A DNA stretch of 64,000 nucleotides, taken from the NCBI RefSeq assembly GCF_008632075.1, contig NZ_VWVM01000005.1:160011-224010 (forward strand), read 5' to 3'. A program made the translations under genes and the position numbers. The notes under the pieces were generated by a model. The model did not search any database. It was not told where the DNA came from and saw only the letters and a list, made by a program, of their open reading frames with translations. Positions 56,670 to 64,000 of the stretch are shown here, one piece after another. The number at the start of each line of letters is the position of its first letter. Positions within the stretch are counted from its first letter, which is position 1. The DNA is from Candidatus Pantoea gossypiicola. GTDB taxonomy: Bacteria; Pseudomonadota; Gammaproteobacteria; Enterobacterales; Enterobacteriaceae.

Positions 56670-59600
56670 ATGTCTGAATTCAAACATCCTTATTATATAT
56701 TTTCACCTGATTATCGGGAGTCATCCGGCGGTATTCAGGCTTTGCACAAACTCTGTCATCAAATCAATCTGCATGGCGGCAATGCATGGATGGTAAATAG
56801 CGATGTCACCAATCCTGCCTGGACTACGCCTAAGCTGGATGTTGAAATTTATGATCAGCATAAAAAATTGGCGCTGATCCCCATCGCTGTTTATCCTGAA
56901 ATTTATTCTGGTAATCCAATTAAAGCTGACGTCTGCGTGCGCTACATGTTAAATCATGAAGCGCTGCTCAATGGTAATCGTCTTAATGAAACAGAAGAGG
57001 ATCTCTTTTTCTGGTATAGCTCACAGCTGATTGTGAAAGAACCTGACGTTGATTTTTTAACGATGGTAGGCCCGGATTTAGAGATGTTCTCGGATGACGG
57101 TAGAGTAAAAACGACAAAACTTCTCTATCTGAATCGGGTACCTGAAGAGAAAGTCGATTTTACTGCTTTACCCGACGATATCACGATTATATCGGTTAAA
57201 AATCCTCGTCCTCTGGCAGAGCTGGCAGAAATTTTAAAGTCGGCCACGGTGATGTACACCTTTGAATGGTCCGGAACCTGTAACCTGGCTGCGTTGTGTG
57301 GGGTGCCGGTGGTTTCTCTGGTCGCCCCGGGTTATGAAAAACTCGCCATCTCCGACGCTTCGATTCGCGATATGGGCGGGGCGGGTGTCTGCTTTAGTGA
57401 CGATCCCGCGGAACTGGAGAGCACGCGTGCCGGGCTTTTTAACGTTCGCGACCACATGCGAAAATTTGAAGCAAATTTCTCGCAGCAGTTAACGCACTTT
57501 TTTAGTAAAACGCAGAAGGCTGCAGAAAAGAAAAGTGAAGAGAGGTTTGTCTCAACGGAAAACTGGCTGGCCCATTATCCCGTGCCTGAAAAATCTCTGG
57601 CTGAAGCGAGTGCCGGTCTGTCCCTCAGCGTGGTGGTGCTGGATAACAATCTATCGCAGCAGGCACTCGATATTACACTCACCTCACTTCATACGTTGTG
57701 CGTGGATATTAACATCTACGCCACTGTGGAAATGAGTAAAAAGGATCCAAAACCGGATCACTTCAGCCGCTGGTTAAGCCAAATCCTGGCTGAAGACCAG
57801 AATGAATGGATACTGTTTCTCCATTCTGGCGACAGAATTTTCCCCAATATATTCAACAGTCTCTCACTTTTCAGCGAAAAAATTACGACATCGCTGGCAT
57901 TTTATACAGACCGTATCTGGCTGGATCCGGATGGGGAAACTTCGTCACTTTTTCTGCCCGATTTTGATCCTGATTACTTTTTAGCGAAGCCAGAGTGCTT
58001 TGCCAGGGGAGCTTTCTTCAGACGTGAATTGTGTATGGAGATAATTAAATCACGTGACATTTCACCCCGGACGGTTGAAATCGATTTTTTATTCCCACTG
58101 CTCAATGCGCGAATGATGGCTGATATTCAGCATATCCCGCTGCCTGTGTTAGAGGTGTTATCAGCAGACAATAATAATGACGAGTTAACGCAGGCTTTAC
58201 TGGCAGAGCACCTGACGCTAAGAGGGTACAGCTATGCTTCAATTGAAAAAAATAAGAACGTGTTTGCTATACATTACAATACGTCAGCAATTAAAAAGCT
58301 TACCGTCGTTCTTATCGTAGACAATGAAATTGATCAGGTTAAGCGGACGCTGTCGACGTTTGTCGACACCGTCACTGATACAGACTATGAAATCATTTTT
58401 ATCGATAATCTGTCAGAAGACGAGAGCGTCAGAGCATGGCTATCTTCACTCTCAGAAATAAATGAAGATATCTTCAGAGTCTATTTCGTTGATGAGAAAA
58501 TCAGCAGCGTCAGTGCGCTGAATTATGCTCTCTCTGTGGCGCGCGGTGAATTTACACTTTATCTTTCCTGTGGCATTTATTTTAACAATGTAGCGTGGCT
58601 TAACGCCTTGTTGAATCATTGCGGGCGTTCTGAACTCCTCGCCTGCGCGCCATTTTTAACAGATAAACGTAACCATCTCTATTCACCTGGCGTGATTGAG
58701 GGAGCAGTGCGCTATCACTACGATCCGTCATACACAGGGCATTCATCGAACGGGGTGAACGCCCTGGAACTGATCGTTCCACGACAATATTTACTGCTCA
58801 GCAGTGACTGTATCATGCTAAGAACCGTATCCTGCCAGCAGGCGGGGGGCCTGGATGAAGCGTTCCCGACGATAAATGCGGCGATTAGCGACCTGCTGCT
58901 AAGGGCTTCTGATCAAGAAACGTTGATGTTAGCCGTGCCTCAGTCACGGGTGTGTTGCGATGACATCCTTTCTGACGCAGAACGCATCCCTGCCACCTCT
59001 CTCTTTTATGATAAATGGATTGACCGGTTAGCCCGAGATCCTGCTGTTAATCCTAACCTCTCCTGGAATGGGGAGCATGTAGTCCGCGAGAATAATCGTT
59101 CGCTGATAGCCGCACGGCAGGGCTTAAAACCCGATGCGGTATTTTTGTTTAATGCCGAAGACTCTGCGGAAACACAGCGCGCAAAAGAACGCTTCCTGTC
59201 AGTTTCACACGCCGGCAATGGCATACATACGTTAATGTCTCAGCGTTTATCTGCTGCTGAACTTTACAGGATAAAGCCGGAGTGTATTGTGCTGAGCGAT
59301 GTGATGGCTCACAGAAACTTGCTGCTGTTCAAAAAAAGACACCTTTTCCCTGGCACCCGTTTTATTGTTGAGGCGACCAAAGCATCATTCATCATGAACA
59401 GTCTTCAGTCTGATCATGATGAGATCCTGCAGAACACCGATCTGCTGGTGGTGAGAAATGACGCTGCCCGGAAACTTTTCAGCCATAAAAACATCGTCCT
59501 GCAGGCTGACAAACTCGGCACAGACTGGCAGCAACTTATCCAGCCCCGTCCGTTTCTATCCGTCAATCATGATAAGCCCAGAGTGGGCATCGTGCTGACG

Positions 59601-60077
59601 GATTTGCACCCGGAAGACTGGCGGCACATTGAGGTGCTTATCAGGGAGATGTGTGAAGATGTCTGCTGGATTATTTACGGAGCCTGTCCTGACGCATGGA
59701 AAGCCTTTATCCATGAATATCATCGTAAAGTGCCGCAAAACAGGCTTGCGCAGTTGTTTCAGTCCTTAAATTTAAACCTTGCGCTTGCACCTCTCTCAGA
59801 TTCGTTACTCAACCAGGCGGAAGGGCATCGTGTTATCGCGCAGTTAGGTGCCTGCGGTTACCCGGTGCTGGCCAGCGATCACGATGCTTATAAAGAGATA
59901 ATGAGCGTTGAGCGTATTAAAAATAAAACGTCGCAGTGGCGATTTATGATTAACAAAATGATCCGCAATCCGTTTTTAATGCAAAGCCTCGGTGAAAACC
60001 TCTATCAGGAAGTTAACAGACGCTGGATTTACCAGCCCGGAGAACTGCCGGTATGGCTTGCCCGTAAAGATCGCTGA
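56670..60077 (+). CDS. Giant multidomain glycosyltransferase 2 (candidate flagellin glycosyltransferase)
   Basis: 1,135 residues. N-terminal GT-B-like half (PYYIFSPDYRESSGGIQALH; FEWSGTCNLAALCGVPVVSL) reaches about residue 300; a GT2-like unit at about 315-520; another at about 545-780 (LTVVLIVDNEIDQVKRTLST, YEIIFIDNLSEDESV); then a C-terminal GT-B-like piece related to that of the preceding gene (RVGIVLTDLHPEDWRHIE, LGACGYPVLASDHDAYK). Short linkers only; no signal peptide. It follows its partner by 116 bases with a GGGCGGAG site. Together they could build a multi-sugar glycan on flagellin (inference). Confidence 0.75.
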   Translation: MSEFKHPYYIFSPDYRESSGGIQALHKLCHQINLHGGNAWMVNSDVTNPAWTTPKLDVEIYDQHKKLALIPIAVYPEIYSGNPIKADVCVRYMLNHEALLNGNRLNETEEDLFFWYSSQLIVKEPDVDFLTMVGPDLEMFSDDGRVKTTKLLYLNRVPEEKVDFTALPDDITIISVKNPRPLAELAEILKSATVMYTFEWSGTCNLAALCGVPVVSLVAPGYEKLAISDASIRDMGGAGVCFSDDPAELESTRAGLFNVRDHMRKFEANFSQQLTHFFSKTQKAAEKKSEERFVSTENWLAHYPVPEKSLAEASAGLSLSVVVLDNNLSQQALDITLTSLHTLCVDINIYATVEMSKKDPKPDHFSRWLSQILAEDQNEWILFLHSGDRIFPNIFNSLSLFSEKITTSLAFYTDRIWLDPDGETSSLFLPDFDPDYFLAKPECFARGAFFRRELCMEIIKSRDISPRTVEIDFLFPLLNARMMADIQHIPLPVLEVLSADNNNDELTQALLAEHLTLRGYSYASIEKNKNVFAIHYNTSAIKKLTVVLIVDNEIDQVKRTLSTFVDTVTDTDYEIIFIDNLSEDESVRAWLSSLSEINEDIFRVYFVDEKISSVSALNYALSVARGEFTLYLSCGIYFNNVAWLNALLNHCGRSELLACAPFLTDKRNHLYSPGVIEGAVRYHYDPSYTGHSSNGVNALELIVPRQYLLLSSDCIMLRTVSCQQAGGLDEAFPTINAAISDLLLRASDQETLMLAVPQSRVCCDDILSDAERIPATSLFYDKWIDRLARDPAVNPNLSWNGEHVVRENNRSLIAARQGLKPDAVFLFNAEDSAETQRAKERFLSVSHAGNGIHTLMSQRLSAAELYRIKPECIVLSDVMAHRNLLLFKKRHLFPGTRFIVEATKASFIMNSLQSDHDEILQNTDLLVVRNDAARKLFSHKNIVLQADKLGTDWQQLIQPRPFLSVNHDKPRVGIVLTDLHPEDWRHIEVLIREMCEDVCWIIYGACPDAWKAFIHEYHRKVPQNRLAQLFQSLNLNLALAPLSDSLLNQAEGHRVIAQLGACGYPVLASDHDAYKEIMSVERIKNKTSQWRFMINKMIRNPFLMQSLGENLYQEVNRRWIYQPGELPVWLARKDR

Positions 60078-60246
60078 TACCGGGAAGATGGGTACGTATA
60101 CGTACCCATTCTGTGCATGGATTTCCACAGCCTGGCACAGTCAGCCAGATAATGACGATCATCCCGTCCGTTACAGTTCCCCTCCAGCCTGCCGATAACT
60201 CTCCACAGAACAACATCATTTTTGATTTTAACTTTGTGGAGTGTCT

Positions 60247-61215
60247 ATGCGCTTCAATTATGACCTTTTACCGGGCGAGCGGCTGACCTTCGACGAGATC
60301 GCCCGGCGTTATGCGCTGCAATATCCTGATGATAAAGAGCTGACGGCGCGTGCCTTGCTGAGCCCGTCTACCGGCCTGCGCACGCTGAAAATCCGTGCGG
60401 TGTTCGCAAGTGAAGAGAGCAACAGTCCGCTGGAAGATTTGCTGTTCATCTCCCATGACAATGAGCGTAAAAATTATCTGCGCCGTTTTGAGCACTACCT
60501 TAAGCAGAATCTCTCTTTCCTCTATTTTCGTCGCAGCGACAACGATAAGCGCGACAACCTGTGGAAAGTGATGGGCAGCAGTCAGGTCTTCGCAATGATT
60601 GATCCACAATCGGCCACGGCACAGAATCTGTTAAACAGTCGCGGCTACAAACTGGTGCTGATGCATCAGGATGATGAAGACATCTATTGGCAACTCTTTA
60701 ATCCGCAGGCGGACCCCTGTTTTCCCCAATCGCAGCGTATTCAGTTCATCGTGGTGCTCAGTACGCCGCAGCACAAAGTCCCTGCGGCGGTAATGCCTGG
60801 AACTGAAGTCGGACGTCGCGTTAAAGCACGGGTGCTGCAGCGTGCCAGCCAGGCGGAATTCAGCGCGGGTGTCAAAGCGCGCTATGGTGCCTGCGTGATG
60901 ACCGGCACCGAGCTTACTGAACGGCACAACTGGCCGTGGGTGGAAGCCTGTCATATCGACACGCAGGTGGGCGATGACGGCGTTCTGGCAGACAACAGTA
61001 TTGATAACGGCCTGTTTTTACGCAGCGATCTGCAGCGGCTATTTATTAACCGACTGATTAGCATTGATGCTGAATCAGGCGCGATTCAGGTGCATCCCGG
61101 CGAGGAGGCACGGCAGCACATTGCGCCCTGGTATCAGGAGCTGGAGGGGCGTATCTGCAGTTTGTGGGCCGCGGTGCCGCCCGCCACGCGGCAACGGCTG
61201 CGCGCCCGTCGTTAA
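60247..61215 (+). CDS. HNH-domain protein inserted before fliA
   Basis: 322 residues. The C-terminal ~110 residues carry an HNH_2-type nuclease motif: KARYGACVMTGTEL, WVEACHIDT, then DNGLFLRSDLQRLFINRL. The N-terminal ~180 residues are uncharacterised, with RDNLWKVMGSSQVFAMIDPQ. ATG 60247 lies five bases after GTGGAG; GTG 60241 is less likely. Proteins of this layout appear as orphan HNH endonucleases, some defence-associated. Its place between the glycosyltransferases and fliA is foreign to the E. coli order. Function unknown. Confidence 0.75.
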   Translation: MRFNYDLLPGERLTFDEIARRYALQYPDDKELTARALLSPSTGLRTLKIRAVFASEESNSPLEDLLFISHDNERKNYLRRFEHYLKQNLSFLYFRRSDNDKRDNLWKVMGSSQVFAMIDPQSATAQNLLNSRGYKLVLMHQDDEDIYWQLFNPQADPCFPQSQRIQFIVVLSTPQHKVPAAVMPGTEVGRRVKARVLQRASQAEFSAGVKARYGACVMTGTELTERHNWPWVEACHIDTQVGDDGVLADNSIDNGLFLRSDLQRLFINRLISIDAESGAIQVHPGEEARQHIAPWYQELEGRICSLWAAVPPATRQRLRARR

Positions 61216-61306
61216 TTTCAGGAGGCGTGCAGAAATAACTGCACGCTGACTTAACAAAAATCAAATAGCCTCGTTTTACCCCGCCTATTCAGCCAATCGA
61301 AAACGC

Positions 61307-61333
61307 TACAGAATTGGATAATCATGCCGATAA
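61307..61333 (+). promoter_or_regulatory. fliAp: Sigma-28-type promoter upstream of fliA
   Basis: TACAGAAT-N11-GCCGATAA: perfect -10, 5/8 at -35, 24 bases before the GTG. Mirrors the FliA autoregulatory promoter in E. coli. Class II FlhDC sites were not resolved by eye. Confidence 0.75.
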
Positions 61334-61357
61334 CTTCATTAACGCAGGGTAGTCAAC

Positions 61358-62080
61358 GTGAACGATTTCTATACCGCCGAAGGCGTGATGGACAAGCATT
61401 CGCTCTGGCAGCGCTACGTGCCGCTGGTGCGCCATGAAGCGTTGCGTCTGCAGGTTCGCCTGCCAGCCAGCGTTGAGCTTGACGACTTGCTGCAGGCAGG
61501 TGGGATAGGGCTGTTAAATGCCGTAGAGCGTTATGACGCGCTCCAGGGCACAGCTTTTACCACCTACGCCGTGCAGCGTATTCGTGGCGCAATGCTCGAC
61601 GAGCTTCGCAGTCGGGACTGGGCACCACGCAGCGTGCGTCGTAACGCACGTGAAGTGGCGGGCGCAATGCACAGAGTGGAACAGTCGCTGGGGCGATCTG
61701 CTTCCGAGCAGGAAGTGGCGCAGCAGCTGAATGTTTCCATGGAGGAGTACCGGCAGATCCTGCTGGACACCAACAATAGTCAACTTTTCTCCTACGACGA
61801 GTATCGGGAAGAGCACGGCGACAGCGCGGAGCTGGTGACGGAAGGCCATGAAGAGGCTAATCCGCTTCACCAGTTGCTGGAAGGGAGTCTGCGTGAGCGC
61901 GTCATTGAAGCGATCGAAGCGTTACCCGATCGTGAAAAGATGGTGCTGACACTGTACTACCAGGAAGAACTGAACCTGAAAGAGATTGGCGCGGTACTTG
62001 ATGTGGGTGAATCCCGTGTCAGCCAGCTGCACAGTCAGGCGATTAAACGCCTGCGGGCCCGACTTGCGGGAGCGCGCTAG
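61358..62080 (+). CDS. fliA: Flagellar sigma factor FliA (sigma-28)
   Basis: 240 residues. Regions 2 and 4 are intact: LPASVELDDLLQAGGIGLLN, FTTYAVQRIRGAMLDELRSR, then LKEIGAVLDVGESRVSQLHS. GTG start as in E. coli. Directs transcription of class III flagellar genes, including the fliC and fliD promoters seen here. Confidence 0.98.
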   Translation: MNDFYTAEGVMDKHSLWQRYVPLVRHEALRLQVRLPASVELDDLLQAGGIGLLNAVERYDALQGTAFTTYAVQRIRGAMLDELRSRDWAPRSVRRNAREVAGAMHRVEQSLGRSASEQEVAQQLNVSMEEYRQILLDTNNSQLFSYDEYREEHGDSAELVTEGHEEANPLHQLLEGSLRERVIEAIEALPDREKMVLTLYYQEELNLKEIGAVLDVGESRVSQLHSQAIKRLRARLAGAR

Positions 62081-62130
62081 CAGTATCAGTTCCTGGCGAT
62101 TCAAAATTATAAGAAACCGGGGACTCAGTA

Positions 62131-62634
62131 ATGGGAGCCAAGACCAAGGCCAGACCGTTAAGTCGTTATCTTAAAGACTATAAACACAGCCAGAGCAACT
62201 GTTCACACTGTGGCAAGGTATTAGATCGAATGGCGCTCGTTTTTCGTGGCCAGATCATCAATAAAGAGGCCATCGCACGGATGGACCAGATGATTGATGA
62301 ACAGCTGTGGCTGAAACTTCAGCCCGAACTGACCGCGCTTTGTCGTTTTTGTAGTGATATTTTTTGTAATACCCATCCTAATTACTTCGACATTATGGCG
62401 TTTAAACAATATTTGTTTGAACAGACAGAGATGAGCCCAAGCACGATTCGTGAATATGTGGTGCGTCTGCGTCGACTGGATGAGATGCTGAAAGCCAAAA
62501 ATTTCCCGGCTGAAAAGCTTAAAGGAAATAGCTGGCATCAGTGCCTGGAAAGCGATCTGCCCGATGCCGGTAATAACAATTACCGTATCGCGCTGCGCAA
62601 GTACGATCAGTTTTTAGGCTGGCAGCAGGCGTAA
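62131..62634 (+). CDS. fliZ: FliZ, flagellar regulator and RpoS antagonist
   Basis: 167 residues. RPLSRYLKDYKHSQSNCSHCGKV start, LFEQTEMSPSTIREYVVRLR (integrase SAM-like DNA-binding helix) and NNYRIALRKYDQ match FliZ. It binds RpoS-type promoters and activates the FlhDC system. Two CxxC pairs could bind metal. About 50 bases after fliA. Confidence 0.95.
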   Translation: MGAKTKARPLSRYLKDYKHSQSNCSHCGKVLDRMALVFRGQIINKEAIARMDQMIDEQLWLKLQPELTALCRFCSDIFCNTHPNYFDIMAFKQYLFEQTEMSPSTIREYVVRLRRLDEMLKAKNFPAEKLKGNSWHQCLESDLPDAGNNNYRIALRKYDQFLGWQQA

Positions 62635-62651
62635 GCCTGTTCTGCACCGAT

Positions 62652-62718
62652 TGCTCCCCCGCGTGCCTGCGGCACGTTCTCCCTTACCTGCCAGCCAGGT
62701 AAAAGGGAAGGGGGAGCA
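62652..62718. repeat. Long imperfect intergenic palindrome
   Basis: TGCTCCCCC (62652-62660) pairs with GGGGGAGCA (62710-62718), and the inner TCCCTTACCTG pairs with CAGGTAAAAGGGA. A 67-base cruciform-forming repeat between fliZ and dcyD, REP-like. May slow polymerase or protect fliZ mRNA. Confidence 0.65.
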
Positions 62719-62838
62719 CGGCGCTTCTTTCTTCTCGCCTCTTTATTACCGCATCTGCGGACACCTGAATCAGGGTGATCCTTTGCGCATCTTCTGCAAC
62801 ACTGTAAGGATAATTTTCATGCCCGACCGGAGGCAGTC

Positions 62839-63825
62839 TTGTCTTTACATCTGTTACATCAATTCCCGCGTCTTGAACTGCTTGGCGCACCGACGCCGTT
62901 AGAACATCTGCCACGGCTTTCCGACTATCTGGGTCGCGATATTTTCATCAAACGTGATGACTTCACACCGGTGGCGATGGGCGGCAACAAGCTGCGCAAA
63001 CTCGAATTCCTGGCAGCCGATGCGCTGCGCGAAGGCGCAGACGTGCTGCTGACAGCGGGCGCGATCCAGTCTAACCATGTGCGACAGACGGCGGCCGTCG
63101 CGGCCCGGCTTGGCCTGAAGTGTGTGGCGCTGCTGGAAAACCCGATTGGCACCCACGCTGAAAACTACCTGAGCAACGGCAATCGTCTGTTACTGGACCT
63201 GATGGACGCGGAAGTGATAAGGGTCGATGCACTGCACAATCCCGCAGAGCAGCTGGCTGAAGAGGCTACGCGTCTGGAAGCTCAGGGCTTCCGTCCTTAC
63301 ATCGTGCCGGTAGGCGGCTCAAATGCGCTGGGTGCACTAGGCTATGTAGAGTGCGCGCAGGAGATCGCCCATCAGAGCGAAGGCGTGGTCGATTTCGCCG
63401 CCGTGGTTGTCGCTTCGGGCAGTGCTGGCACGCATGCCGGACTGGCGGTAGGCCTGGAACATCTGCTGCCGGAAACTGAGCTGGTCGGCGTCACCGTTTC
63501 ACGCCAGGTCGATGCGCAGTTGCCGCTGGTAGAGCGTTTGCGTCAGTCGCTGGCGGAGACGCTGGAAGTGCAGGCCACGGCACCGATTACCTTGTGGGAT
63601 GACTATTTTGCGCCACGCTACGGTGAACCCAATGATGAAGGCATGGCGGCGGTGAAACTGCTGGCGCAACTGGAAGGCATCCTGCTTGACCCGGTGTATA
63701 CCGGCAAGGCAATGGCTGGATTGCTGGATGGCATCAGTCAGAATCGCTTCCGTCGTGAAGGTCCGCTGCTGTTTATTCATACGGGCGGCGCACCGGCGTT
63801 ATTTGCTTATCATCCTTCGGTCTGA
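62839..63825 (+). CDS. dcyD: D-cysteine desulfhydrase
   Basis: 328 residues. PLP enzyme degrading D-cysteine to pyruvate, H2S and ammonia. The lysine in [11 protein letters not shown] (K51), [27 protein letters not shown] and [14 protein letters not shown] are conserved. TTG start behind GGAGGC. Next to the cystine importer, as in E. coli. Confidence 0.95.
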   Translation: MSLHLLHQFPRLELLGAPTPLEHLPRLSDYLGRDIFIKRDDFTPVAMGGNKLRKLEFLAADALREGADVLLTAGAIQSNHVRQTAAVAARLGLKCVALLENPIGTHAENYLSNGNRLLLDLMDAEVIRVDALHNPAEQLAEEATRLEAQGFRPYIVPVGGSNALGALGYVECAQEIAHQSEGVVDFAAVVVASGSAGTHAGLAVGLEHLLPETELVGVTVSRQVDAQLPLVERLRQSLAETLEVQATAPITLWDDYFAPRYGEPNDEGMAAVKLLAQLEGILLDPVYTGKAMAGLLDGISQNRFRREGPLLFIHTGGAPALFAYHPSV

Positions 63826-63938
63826 GACAAGCGAATAAAACAGTTTATACTCCGTGCGTTATCATTCTGGACTGGCAGCAACTCGCGGTGCTGCCCTTAT
63901 AAAAACACACACACAATACTGTCAATAATGGGGTGAAT

Positions 63939-64000
63939 ATGTCCTTTTCTCGTGCAGGTCGTCAGATGGTGATGGGCGTCATGGCGGTGGCGCTGATCGC
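63939..64000 (+). CDS. tcyJ: Cystine ABC transporter binding protein, 5' end only
   Basis: ATG behind GGGGTG opens MSFSRAGRQMVMGVMAVALIA, the start of the TcyJ (FliY) signal peptide (compare GRQALMGVMAVALVA in E. coli). The gene runs off the window's right edge. Its place after dcyD confirms it. Confidence 0.85.
   Translation, partial: MSFSRAGRQMVMGVMAVALI

Overview
The window is a chromosomal segment of an Erwiniaceae member, most likely Pantoea or a close Erwinia relative. This rests on an Erwinia-type RcsA, enterobacterial gene order (amn, yeeO, tRNA-Asn, mtfA; yedJ, dcm, vsr, yedI, yodC, yedP, dsrA, yodD, dsrB, rcsA; then the flagellar fli region) and hairpin-rich intergenic repeats. No database search was run; identifications come from reading the sequence against remembered family members.

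Layout. 1-2830: accessory segment with two tandem PAS-LuxR-type regulators between near-identical direct repeats, plus an AAAGCC hexamer array. 2832-7827: amn, a YeeO-type MATE exporter, a secreted beta-propeller lactonase-like protein and a 51-residue orphan. 7840-11910: symE and a decayed contact-dependent inhibition (CDI) locus (internal cdiA fragment, a probable toxin tail, a frameshifted barstar-type immunity gene). 11922-14268: small stress or envelope genes (YidB-like, GlsB-like, LysM), tRNA-Asn and mtfA. 14324-20774: a phage-type protein, yedJ, a ribbon-helix-helix protein, a palindromic element between duplicated terminators, dcm and vsr in divergent orientation, yedI, two small orphans and yodC. 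20860-26827: a glucosyl-3-phosphoglycerate synthase/phosphatase pair (compatible solute), a shortened DsrA sRNA, yodD, a PMP3-type peptide, dsrB, a chemoreceptor ending in NWETF, and rcsA.

27437-38740 holds fliRQPONMLKJIHGF on the minus strand and fliE on the plus strand. 38741-46960 is an accessory interval between fliE and yedD: an integrase remnant, a Gtr-like membrane protein, small orphans, an S24-type repressor that appears to lack its catalytic pair and faces two small membrane coiled-coil proteins, a DinI-family gene with a strong LexA box, and an IraP-like anti-adaptor. 46961-64000 returns to the core: yedD, amyA, fliTSD, fliC, two ~1,150-residue multidomain glycosyltransferases, an HNH protein, fliA, fliZ, dcyD and the start of tcyJ.

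The export apparatus and basal body, the late genes (fliC and fliDST under visible sigma-28 promoters), the sigma factor fliA, the regulator fliZ, a chemoreceptor and a candidate flagellin-glycosylation module lie together. RcsA, DsrA and an IraP-like protein in the same stretch link capsule and RpoS control to this locus. The most unusual material is the glycosyltransferase/HNH insert, the repressor-membrane-protein module, the CDI graveyard, and three orphan terminators that suggest unannotated small RNAs.
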